Shown: piece by piece, positions 1-5,760 of the stretch
Position numbering within the stretch: the stretch's first letter is position 1
Layout: every line of letters begins with the position of its first letter
Source of the DNA: Bacteroidales bacterium
GTDB lineage: Bacteria > Bacteroidota > Bacteroidia > Bacteroidales > UBA932
Assembly: GCA_017556665.1 (NCBI GenBank)
Contig: JAFYMJ010000221.1
Coordinates: 1 to 6,993, forward strand
Direction of reading: 5' to 3'
Length of the DNA stretch: 6,993 nucleotides
Notes under the pieces: generated by a model
What the model was told of the DNA's origin: nothing
Databases searched by the model: none
What the model saw: the letters and a program-made list of their open reading frames with translations, nothing else
Made by a program: the position numbers and the translations under genes

Positions 1-59
1 CATCCAATTATTCCAATTATTCCAAGCACTACAGCAATTATTTCAATAATTGTAGCCAT
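1..59 (-). CDS. Membrane protein N-terminus, probably DUF456 family (partial)
   Basis: Only the first 19 codons are in the window; the gene runs off the left edge. The peptide reads MATIIEIIAVVLGIIGIIG, and the next codon begins TG. It starts with an ATG whose A is also the last A of the upstream prenyl synthase stop codon (TAATG), the usual arrangement for translational coupling. The peptide is uninterrupted hydrophobic sequence with a G-I-I-G-I-I-G pattern, so it is a membrane segment. In Bacteroidetes, DUF456 proteins begin with a similar Ile/Gly-rich helix leading into a Gly-Cys/Pro-rich turn, and a TG-initial codon here could be Cys. Family assignment is inference from 19 residues; a translated membrane-protein start is better supported than the family name. 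The GII-GII codons form a 9-base tandem repeat at 4-21. Confidence 0.55.
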   Translation of the reverse strand, partial: MATIIEIIAVVLGIIGIIG

Positions 60-1060
60 TATACTTTTCTTGTTCCAACGTATTCTGCAAACCTTATTAA
101 TGTCTCTTTGGCATAACACTCTTTAAAACCCTCAAGTGCTTCAATGGCAAGAGCAACATGATTTTCAAGAATTTTCTGAGAATCTTCAATTCCATTATTT
201 TCAACAACAAACTCGTTGATCTTGTTTATAATGGCTTTTTCTTTATCGGATATTTGTGTCTGCGTTAGAGGGGAGTTCTCAATTTCACAAATAAGTTCCC
301 TTATCTGTTTTTCTGCCATTGGATTGTTGGCAAAAGCACATAGCAAAGGGAGTGTAATCTTTCTCTCTTTAAGGTCTGCACCTGCAATTTTTCCTGTTTC
401 AAGGTTTGGCGAGTAATCAAATATATCATCTTTCATCTGGAATGCAAGTCCCAGATGGTATGCGTATTGGGCAACTTTGCTGATTGATTCTGCATCTGCA
501 TTAACAGAATTTGCTCCAGATTTTGCGGCTGCAATAAAAAGGCTGGCTGTCTTACGTGCTATTATATCATAATAGTCATCCATTGTGGTGTCTGCCTTAT
601 CTGCCTTATCCATTTGAATTATCTCTCCTTCTGACAATTCTCCAATAGTTTGGGCAAAATATGAGAGTATGTCTGTATTGCATTTCTCAATAAGCAAGTG
701 CATTGCCTGAGCCAGCCAGTAATCGCCGGTAAGGACAGATGCAGCTGGTGTAAATGCAGCCTTTACAGTTGGTTTTCCTCTTCTTACATTACCATTGTCT
801 GCAACATCATCATGCAAAAGTGTGGCAGTGTGAATTATTTCGCAGACAGCTGCACAGTTATATGTTATGTTGGTAACGTTGCCACAAAGCTTGGCAACAA
901 GAATACATAATGCCGGTCTTAGTTGTTTACCGGCATTACTTATGATATAATTGTTAATTAGGGTAAGAAGTTGGTTTGGGTGCTTTAGAGCATCTCTAAG
1001 GGTACGTTCGTACTCAGTCCAGTCATTCCCTAATTCATTATGTACTAACTTTAAGTCCAA
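59..1060 (-). CDS. ispB: Trans-polyprenyl diphosphate synthase (IspB-like, long chain)
   Basis: This cytoplasmic all-alpha enzyme condenses isopentenyl diphosphate onto an allylic diphosphate to build the long isoprenoid tail, in Bacteroidetes that of menaquinone. Seen in the 333 residues: GKQLRP at 44-49 (IPP binding), the first Asp-rich motif DDVAD at 84-88 followed by RRG at 93-95, the GD at 112-113, the KT pair at 170-171, FQMKDDIFD with the second Asp-rich motif at 211-215, and a later DLKERK. Length is typical. Ala79, five residues before the first motif, where short-chain enzymes carry an aromatic residue, suggests a long product; exact chain length cannot be read. The start is TTG: an in-frame stop lies four codons upstream at 1073-1075 and the first in-frame ATG is at about residue 120, after the catalytic motif. 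It lies 4 bases after the barrel gene's stop and overlaps the next gene by 1 base. Family certain; gene symbol by analogy. Confidence 0.93.
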   Translation of the reverse strand: MDLKLVHNELGNDWTEYERTLRDALKHPNQLLTLINNYIISNAGKQLRPALCILVAKLCGNVTNITYNCAAVCEIIHTATLLHDDVADNGNVRRGKPTVKAAFTPAASVLTGDYWLAQAMHLLIEKCNTDILSYFAQTIGELSEGEIIQMDKADKADTTMDDYYDIIARKTASLFIAAAKSGANSVNADAESISKVAQYAYHLGLAFQMKDDIFDYSPNLETGKIAGADLKERKITLPLLCAFANNPMAEKQIRELICEIENSPLTQTQISDKEKAIINKINEFVVENNGIEDSQKILENHVALAIEALEGFKECYAKETLIRFAEYVGTRKV

Positions 1061-1064
1061 TTCT

Positions 1065-1682
1065 TTAGAATATTATTGCAATTGAAAGTTCAAAACCCTT
1101 TGTTTTTGGAGTAGCACTCATAATATTGTTGTTGGCATCTGTCCAAGAGTATTTTCCAACTTCTCCCAAATCCCAGCAATAACGTCCGCTAAGCTGGAAT
1201 TTCCAGATTTCAAGACCTGCACCTATTCCAACTCCGTATTGGAATTTGTTCTTGTCGCTGTCAAGACCCTGAATAGAGCAGCTAGATGAAATTGTGTATC
1301 CAATATATGGTGCAATCTGCAAGTAAGGTCTGAACATGAACAAATCTACACCCCATTGAACCACTACAGGCAATTGAAGATTGTCAATTGTATATTCACC
1401 TTGGTTCAATCCTATATTTCCCGATGACAAATCTTTTCCTATACCTCTTGAGTGTGAGTACATAAGCTCTGGTTGTACAGCAAAACCCAATGGCAGTGAG
1501 ATTTTGTATAAAATTCCGGCATTCCAACCAGTTTTTCTGTTGAGTGTATAATTTATATTAGAAAAACTGATATCATCCAGTGATTGGAAATTTAATCCGG
1601 CTTTAATACCAAATCCCCCTTTGGCATTTGCAAAGGATGCGGTACAAAGCAATATACCCAGTATAAGAAAAAATCGTTTCAT
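1065..1682 (-). CDS. Outer-membrane beta-barrel protein (PorT/OMP_b-brl_2-like)
   Basis: A 205-residue secreted protein. Residues 1-20 form a classical signal peptide: Lys-Arg, a Leu/Ile-rich core, then SFANA with likely cleavage before Lys21. The mature part begins GGFGIKAGLNF, the typical first strand of small Bacteroidetes outer-membrane barrels. It continues as alternating aromatic/polar strands such as YKISLPLGFAVQPELMYS, FQYGVGIGAGLEIWKFQLSGRY and a final strand ending in Phe (LSIAIIF), the terminal aromatic residue recognised by the BAM machinery. The family fold is an eight- to ten-stranded barrel; ligand and function are unknown. It starts at ATG 11 bases after the trxA stop and ends 4 bases before the prenyl synthase TTG, so it is probably co-transcribed with both. 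Two internal cysteines look unpaired with any motif. Family call is strong at the level of barrel; no specific role is claimed. Confidence 0.88.
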   Translation of the reverse strand: MKRFFLILGILLCTASFANAKGGFGIKAGLNFQSLDDISFSNINYTLNRKTGWNAGILYKISLPLGFAVQPELMYSHSRGIGKDLSSGNIGLNQGEYTIDNLQLPVVVQWGVDLFMFRPYLQIAPYIGYTISSSCSIQGLDSDKNKFQYGVGIGAGLEIWKFQLSGRYCWDLGEVGKYSWTDANNNIMSATPKTKGFELSIAIIF

Positions 1683-1693
1683 AAATCAGTCAA

Positions 1694-2008
1694 TTATAAA
1701 AGTGCGTTAATTTTATCTGCAATAGCGGCTTTAGTGGTAGAACCTACAACTTTATCTTTTACCTCACCGTCTTTAAAGAAGATAACAGTTGGGATGTTTC
1801 TGATACCATAATCGCTAGGAGAGTCAACGCAATCGTCAACATTACATTTACATACAACAGCTTTACCCTCAAATTCTGTTGCTATCTCTTCAATAATTGG
1901 GCCTAAAGCTTTACAAGGGCCACACCAAGGAGCCCAAAAATCTACTACAACTGGTTTGCCACAGCTGATAATCTCTTTAAAATTGCTATCGTTAATTTCT
2001 AGTGCCAT
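1694..2008 (-). CDS. trxA: Thioredoxin
   Basis: A 104-residue single-domain cytoplasmic thioredoxin, the normal length for the family, with no signal peptide. It reduces protein disulfides and is recycled by NADPH-dependent thioredoxin reductase. Seen: VVVDFWAPWCGPCK with the redox pair Cys29 and Cys32, the buried Asp23, the cis-proline Pro73 in RNIPT, and the FFKDGEV turn followed by a VG pair. The ATG start gives the standard thioredoxin N-terminus and follows an A/T-rich leader with no Shine-Dalgarno sequence. It is the first gene of a minus-strand string that continues 11 bases later with the barrel gene. It is divergent from kbl across 142 bases. Odd: four extra cysteines (16, 53, 55 and 60) besides the active-site pair, three of them clustered where most thioredoxins have few or none. 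Cys55 seems shared with Bacteroides homologues as I recall them; the others look less usual. Confidence 0.96.
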   Translation of the reverse strand: MALEINDSNFKEIISCGKPVVVDFWAPWCGPCKALGPIIEEIATEFEGKAVVCKCNVDDCVDSPSDYGIRNIPTVIFFKDGEVKDKVVGSTTKAAIADKINALL

Positions 2009-2035
2009 AATAATATGTTTTTAAAATAATTAATA

Positions 2036-2043
2036 CAAATATG
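2036..2043 (-). promoter_or_regulatory. Candidate trxA promoter -7 element (CATATTTG)
   Basis: On the minus strand this reads CATATTTG, one mismatch from the Bacteroidetes -7 consensus TAnnTTTG, 27 bases before the trxA ATG. No -33 TTTG is evident. In sequence this AT-rich a near match can arise by chance, so position and orientation are the main support. Confidence 0.35.
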
Positions 2044-2103
2044 ATTGTGCTAATATATATAAATTTTTATAAATATTCTAAAATAACTTCCCGTTATAAT
2101 AAC

Positions 2104-2111
2104 TATATTTG
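2104..2111 (+). promoter_or_regulatory. kbl promoter -7 element (TATATTTG)
   Basis: TATATTTG matches the Bacteroidetes primary-sigma -7 consensus TAnnTTTG exactly. It lies 39 bases before the preferred kbl ATG at 2151. With a transcription start some 7 bases downstream, the leader would be about 30 bases. No TTTG or TTG element is visible at the expected -33 spacing, so only half of the promoter is recognisable. The element overlaps the upstream in-frame TTG at 2109, which argues that this TTG is not the translation start. Confidence 0.6.
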
Positions 2112-2150
2112 TGTATAAATGTTCTAAAACAGGCAATTAAATATAAAAAT

Positions 2151-3341
2151 ATGTATTCAGATTTTCAACAGTATTTGAATTCAACTCTAAAGGAAATAAC
2201 AGAGGCTGGATTATATAAGAATGAGAGAATTATAGTTTCTCCTCAAAGTGCAGCAATTAAAGTGAGCACAGGTGCAGATGTACTTAATTTTTGTGCCAAC
2301 AATTATTTGGGATTGTCGGACAACGCAGAGCTTATAGAGGCTGCAAAGAAAGCCTTGGATGAGAGAGGCTTTGGAATGTCAAGCGTAAGATTCATTTGCG
2401 GAACACAAGATTTGCACAAAGAATTGGAGTCTAAGATTGCGCAATTCTTTGGAACAGAGGATACAATCTTGTATGCTGCTTGTTTTGATGCAAATGGTGG
2501 AGTTTTTGAGCCATTGTTCTCAGAGGAGGATGCCATTATATCTGATGCATTGAATCACGCTTCAATTATTGATGGTGTAAGATTGTGCAAAGCCAAAAGA
2601 TACAGATATTCCAATGCAAACATGCAGGAATTGGAAGAGTGCCTGCAACAGGCACAAGCCCAACGTTTTAGAATTATTGTAACCGATGGTGTTTTCTCTA
2701 TGGATGGAAATGTTTGTCCATTGGACAAAATCTATGAGTTGGCTCAAAAATACAATGCATTGGTAATGGTAGATGAGTCTCACTCTGCAGGTGTTGTTGG
2801 AAAAACAGGTAGAGGTACAACAGAGTTACATAACTTAAGGGGTAAGATTGAGATCTTGACAGGTACACTTGGTAAGGCATTTGGTGGTGCAATTGGTGGA
2901 TTTACAACTGGAAAGAAAGAGATTATAGATATGCTCAGACAACGTTCACGCCCATATCTGTTCTCAAATTCAATTCCTCCTATGGTTGCTGCTGCAGGTT
3001 GTGCAATGTTTGACATGATGGAGAGAACAAATGAGTTGCAAGACAAACTGCACTCAAATACAGATTACTTTGTTGCAAAGATGAAAGAGGCCGGTTTTGA
3101 CATTAAACCAACTCAATCTGCAATATGTGCGGTTATGTTGTATGATGCAAAACTTTCTCAGGTAATGGCAGAAAAACTTTTGCAGGAGGGTATATATGTA
3201 GTAGGTTTCTATTATCCGGTAGTTCCTAAAGATCAGGCAAGAATCAGAGTCCAGATATCGGCAGGGCATGAGAAGGAACATCTTGATAAAGCAATTGCTG
3301 CATTTACAAAGATTGGCAAGGAATTGGGTGTCATAAAATAA
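2151..3341 (+). CDS. kbl: 2-amino-3-ketobutyrate CoA ligase (glycine C-acetyltransferase)
   Basis: A PLP-dependent alpha-oxoamine synthase that splits 2-amino-3-oxobutyrate with CoA into glycine and acetyl-CoA, the second step of threonine breakdown after threonine dehydrogenase; it acts in the cytoplasm. Seen: NFCANNYLGLS near residues 45-55, GMSSVRFICGTQ, DALNHASIIDG, VDESHSAG with the PLP-contacting Asp208 and His211, and the Schiff-base Lys242 in GTLGKAFGGAIGG. The C-terminal half keeps PYLFSN and RIRVQISAGHE. I chose the ATG at 2151, giving 396 residues and the N-terminus MYSDFQQYL typical of the family. The frame is open back to a TTG at 2109, but that would add 14 unlikely residues and sits inside the promoter element. 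Serine palmitoyltransferase and BioF are related alternatives; the near-identity to remembered Bacteroides Kbl favours Kbl. No tdh gene is adjacent. The gene ends at a strong hairpin. Confidence 0.94.
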   Translation: MYSDFQQYLNSTLKEITEAGLYKNERIIVSPQSAAIKVSTGADVLNFCANNYLGLSDNAELIEAAKKALDERGFGMSSVRFICGTQDLHKELESKIAQFFGTEDTILYAACFDANGGVFEPLFSEEDAIISDALNHASIIDGVRLCKAKRYRYSNANMQELEECLQQAQAQRFRIIVTDGVFSMDGNVCPLDKIYELAQKYNALVMVDESHSAGVVGKTGRGTTELHNLRGKIEILTGTLGKAFGGAIGGFTTGKKEIIDMLRQRSRPYLFSNSIPPMVAAAGCAMFDMMERTNELQDKLHSNTDYFVAKMKEAGFDIKPTQSAICAVMLYDAKLSQVMAEKLLQEGIYVVGFYYPVVPKDQARIRVQISAGHEKEHLDKAIAAFTKIGKELGVIK

Positions 3342-3366
3342 AAAAAGGGCGAGAGCCCTTTTTTTT
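3341..3366. terminator. Bidirectional rho-independent terminator between kbl and trmB
   Basis: A perfect 10-bp stem pairs 3341-3350 (AAAAAAGGGC) with 3355-3364 (GCCCTTTTTT) around a GAGA loop, a GNRA tetraloop on the plus strand. Eight Ts follow the GC core in the plus direction (3359-3366). In the minus direction the complement gives six Us, then A, then more Us. The hairpin fills the whole gap between the convergent stop codons, sharing its first base with the kbl stop and its T-run with the trmB stop, so it can end both transcripts. Confidence 0.9.
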
Positions 3367-4123
3367 ATCCTTTGTTTGCAGGAACATAGCCATGACTTTT
3401 AATCTCTTCTTCCTCCCAGTACTGCTCATCCCATTCTGGGAATTTTAGAGGTTGGGTATTGTCTATCTTGTATGCCAGATAAGTGATGGGAAGTCCTTTC
3501 TTTAGATAATGGGCTTCGTAAAACGTTTTGATTGTAAGAATAGGGTCTATATCTGGATTTGAGTAGATGTCTGTATCTCCCTTTAGTATGCTAAGATTGT
3601 TCTGTTGTGCACAAGCTAATGTATACTCATACAGAAAACGGCTGTCCGTTTTAAGGTTAATTATTCCTTCTGGCTTTAAAAAGTTTTTATATCTGTTAAG
3701 GAACATTGGACCTGTCAATCTCTTACGCTCCCTTTTTATCTGAGGGTCTGCAAATGTAATCCAGATTTGGTCAATCTCATCTTTGTCAAACAAAGATTCA
3801 ATGAATTCTATTCTGGTTCTTATGAATGCAACATTTGGCATATTGAGCTCAGTAGCCTCTTTGGCCCCTTTCCATAGTCTTGCCCCTTTAATGTCTATTC
3901 CAATAAAATTTCTGTTGGGATACATCTTTGCCAAAGCAATGGTGTACTCACCTTTTCCACAACCAAGTTCCAGTGTAATAGGATTGTTGTTGTTGAATAC
4001 ATTGGTAGCCCATTTGCCTTTCATACAATAATCTTTACCCAATACCTCTTCTGTTTTAGGCTGGTGTAAACATTTGAATGATTCGTTCTCTCTAAATTTT
4101 CTTAGTTTGTCTTTACCGCTCAT
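3365..4123 (-). CDS. trmB: tRNA (guanine-N7)-methyltransferase
   Basis: A SAM-dependent Rossmann methyltransferase that forms m7G at position 46 in the variable loop of tRNAs. Seen in the 252-residue form: the SAM-binding LELGCGKGEYT at 51-61, acidic FIGIDIKGARLW at 73-84, the family motif ITFADPQIKRERKRL with catalytic-region Asp126, and LKTD at 157-160. The QIKRERKRL form replaces the WPKKRHHKRR of proteobacterial enzymes and is the version I recall from Bacteroidetes. I chose the ATG at 4121-4123 (MSGKDKLRKF), the usual short N-terminus. The frame is open 21 codons further to an ATG at 4186, but that adds a non-family extension lying inside the gldH-like gene. With the chosen start, trmB overlaps the upstream gene by 11 bases, suggesting translational coupling. 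It is the last gene of the string and ends at the bidirectional terminator. Confidence 0.93.
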   Translation of the reverse strand: MSGKDKLRKFRENESFKCLHQPKTEEVLGKDYCMKGKWATNVFNNNNPITLELGCGKGEYTIALAKMYPNRNFIGIDIKGARLWKGAKEATELNMPNVAFIRTRIEFIESLFDKDEIDQIWITFADPQIKRERKRLTGPMFLNRYKNFLKPEGIINLKTDSRFLYEYTLACAQQNNLSILKGDTDIYSNPDIDPILTIKTFYEAHYLKKGLPITYLAYKIDNTQPLKFPEWDEQYWEEEEIKSHGYVPANKG

Positions 4124-4592
4124 ATTCAGTGACAGAAATTCCAAGCCCAATAATATTGTTGTATCTGATGGTATCTGCTTGTGCAAGCTCTATTTTCCAT
4201 CTGCCTGGCTTATTGTTAATAATGTTTTTCCTATAGTTCCACAATATCTCAACACAACTGTGCCCTTTCCTTAAAATATTCTCATCTCTTTTTACATGTA
4301 TTGGCAGGGTTATGGTATCTGCATAAACATGGTTGTCGGGAGTATGAAAATAAATGTAGAGAGGGTAGCCTTGTATGTTGTTAAGGTAACTGTCTGTTGC
4401 TATATGTCCCAGAATATCCATTTGCAGAGGAACAAGGGTATCTGTGATATCCAGTTCAAACTCTACAGGGGAACCGTTCCATCCGTTGTGAATGTCAAAT
4501 TCACAATATGAGTACTCTTTGCCGGGGTATGAGCAACCTGTTGTCAGAAGAGTAAAAAGCAGAGTTATTATGTATGCTGCTGCCCTAACCAT
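4113..4592 (-). CDS. gldH: GldH-family gliding-motility-type lipoprotein
   Basis: A 159-residue predicted lipoprotein. Residues 1-19 are a signal peptide (Arg, then a hydrophobic Ile/Leu core) ending in LLTTGC with the lipidated Cys20. The mature part shows GldH features: an aromatic/acidic opening, FDIHNGWNGSPVEFELDITD, a Tyr-rich LYIYFHTPDNHVYADT strand, a segment around CVEILWNYRKN corresponding to the family's W-containing stretch, and a closing GRWKIELAQAD strand with GLGISV. GldH was defined as a gliding lipoprotein in Flavobacterium, but homologues are widespread in non-gliding Bacteroidetes, so motility must not be inferred from it. The order holB, PSP1, gldH supports the call, since I recall that neighbourhood from Bacteroides genomes. 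It begins 8 bases after the PSP1 stop and overlaps trmB by 11 bases. Sequence similarity is weak by eye; the family name rests partly on context. Confidence 0.8.
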   Translation of the reverse strand: MVRAAAYIITLLFTLLTTGCSYPGKEYSYCEFDIHNGWNGSPVEFELDITDTLVPLQMDILGHIATDSYLNNIQGYPLYIYFHTPDNHVYADTITLPIHVKRDENILRKGHSCVEILWNYRKNIINNKPGRWKIELAQADTIRYNNIIGLGISVTEYER

Positions 4593-4600
4593 ACTTTTAT

Positions 4601-5758
4601 CTATTTTCTCTCTTTTGGCTCACTCTTGTCTCCTTTGTGGTGTCTTTTCTTGTTTGGGTGTTTCTTCTTTTTGTCAGAATCAAACCTTGATATGCTCTCT
4701 TCTCCAACAGCACTCAAGAATTCTGGTGTCCTCTCCTGTTTTGCCCCCTCAAGAATGGAGTGCGCTTTGCCTCCTTTCTTATTTGTATATATTATATCTT
4801 TAACCTCTTTGGATGTAAGACATACCATATTGGACATGCTGTGAGGATCGTAAGAGAACCACATTACCCCTTTCAGGATATCTGTTTTCATCAGATAGGC
4901 ATCTCCATCTTCCAAATGAAGTGGCTCAGTTACCTTTGGAAGTCTTGACTGGGCATCCATATACGCAGGAGCCTCATAGTTAATGCAACACTTTAGTTTG
5001 CCACATTGTCCGGCCAGCTTCTGGGGATTCAAAGACAAATCCTGGCATCTTGCAGTTTGGGTAGTTATTGATTGGAAATCGTTCATATATCTTGAGCAGC
5101 ACAATGCTTGCCCGCACACGCCAACTCCATCAATCAGACCTGCCTCTTGTCTGGCACCAATCTGTTTCATCTCAATTCTGATTCTGAACTCTTCTGCAAA
5201 GTTCTTGATAAGTTGTCTGAAATCAACTCTCTCATCTGCTATGTAGTAGAAAATGGCTTTGGTACCATCGCCTTGGAACTCAACATCGCCAATCTTCATG
5301 TTCAAGTTAAGTTCTGCAGCCATTTGTCTTGATTTTATCATTGTCTTGTGCTCCCTGGCAATGGCATCTTGCCACTTCTCAATATCGGCAGGACGGGCTT
5401 TTCTGTAGATTTTTTTAAACTCGTAAGTCTTTGGATCTACTCTGTCTCTGTTAAGCTGTTTGGCAATGATAGGTCCGTTTAGGGTAATTATGCCCACATC
5501 ACAACCATTCTGGGCTTCAACCACTACAATATCTCCTATTCTGAGTGTTTGTCCAGAATCGTTTCTGTATATGTTCTTTCTGGTATTTTTAAATCTTACT
5601 TCAAACAAATTTTTGTAAAACTCATCGTTAATCCCCTCCAGCCAATTGAATACTCCAAGTTTACAACACTGTCTGTTATATGTAAAAGTTGCCTCGTTTT
5701 GTTCATTGGTCACTTTCTCGCAACCTCTCTGGCAATCATATTCTATCTTGTTGTTCAT
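4601..5758 (-). CDS. ricT: PSP1 domain protein, RicT/YaaT homologue
   Basis: A 385-residue PSP1-domain protein. In Bacillus the homologue RicT (YaaT) works with RicA and RicF in an iron-sulfur complex affecting RNase Y-dependent RNA processing; its role in Bacteroidetes is not established. Seen: the PSP1 core with GDIVVVEAQNGCDVGII at 75-91, the KIGDVEFQGDGTKAIFYY segment, IGARQEAGLIDG at 200-211, then the cysteine cluster CGQALCC at 215-221, and CGKLKCCINYE at 252-262 after the LSLNP segment. The last 26 or so residues are very rich in Lys, His and Arg. The N-terminus adds C9, C13, C31 and C32. I chose the ATG at 5756-5758, 2 bases after the holB stop; an in-frame TTG at 5782 would overlap holB by 22 bases and add eight residues. 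Next gene 8 bases downstream. The family is firm; the symbol is by homology. Confidence 0.9.
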   Translation of the reverse strand: MNNKIEYDCQRGCEKVTNEQNEATFTYNRQCCKLGVFNWLEGINDEFYKNLFEVRFKNTRKNIYRNDSGQTLRIGDIVVVEAQNGCDVGIITLNGPIIAKQLNRDRVDPKTYEFKKIYRKARPADIEKWQDAIAREHKTMIKSRQMAAELNLNMKIGDVEFQGDGTKAIFYYIADERVDFRQLIKNFAEEFRIRIEMKQIGARQEAGLIDGVGVCGQALCCSRYMNDFQSITTQTARCQDLSLNPQKLAGQCGKLKCCINYEAPAYMDAQSRLPKVTEPLHLEDGDAYLMKTDILKGVMWFSYDPHSMSNMVCLTSKEVKDIIYTNKKGGKAHSILEGAKQERTPEFLSAVGEESISRFDSDKKKKHPNKKRHHKGDKSEPKERK

Positions 5759-5760
5759 AG

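Larger units (their letters stand above)
2009..2150. promoter_or_regulatory. Divergent trxA/kbl intergenic region
   Basis: A very AT-rich stretch of 142 bases lies between the thioredoxin ATG on the minus strand and the kbl ATG on the plus strand. It must hold the start signals for both directions. I see no RNA gene, no convincing operator palindrome and no Shine-Dalgarno sequence before either start; both leaders are A/T runs, as is common in Bacteroidetes. The candidate -7 elements in each direction are listed separately. Confidence 0.7.

Noticed and set aside
4..21. 9-base tandem repeat (ccaattatt twice) at the left edge
   Set aside because: It encodes the G-I-I G-I-I pattern of a membrane helix; codon repetition explains it, and only two copies exist.
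592..609. Perfect 9-base tandem repeat (ctgccttat twice) in the prenyl synthase gene
   Set aside because: It encodes DKA-DKA in frame, and the segment has the length expected for the family, so it is not an insertion and two copies do not make a variable repeat.
2044..2100. AT-rich runs and short partial palindromes between trxA and kbl that could suggest an operator or small RNA
   Set aside because: The inverted repeats are short, imperfect and made only of A and T, as expected by chance at this composition; no GC stem or terminator is present.
2780..3046. An 88-codon minus-strand open frame
   Set aside because: It is antisense to the strongly conserved kbl catalytic core, which explains the composition; no start signal or recognisable domain.
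4492..4803. A 103-codon plus-strand open frame
   Set aside because: It lies opposite the gldH-like and PSP1 genes, has no family resemblance, is rich in Cys/Leu/Ser as antisense frames usually are, and has no promoter or neighbour in its direction.
4983..5246. An 87-codon plus-strand open frame
   Set aside because: It is antisense to the conserved cysteine region of the PSP1 gene; the cysteine- and proline-rich translation is a shadow of that gene.
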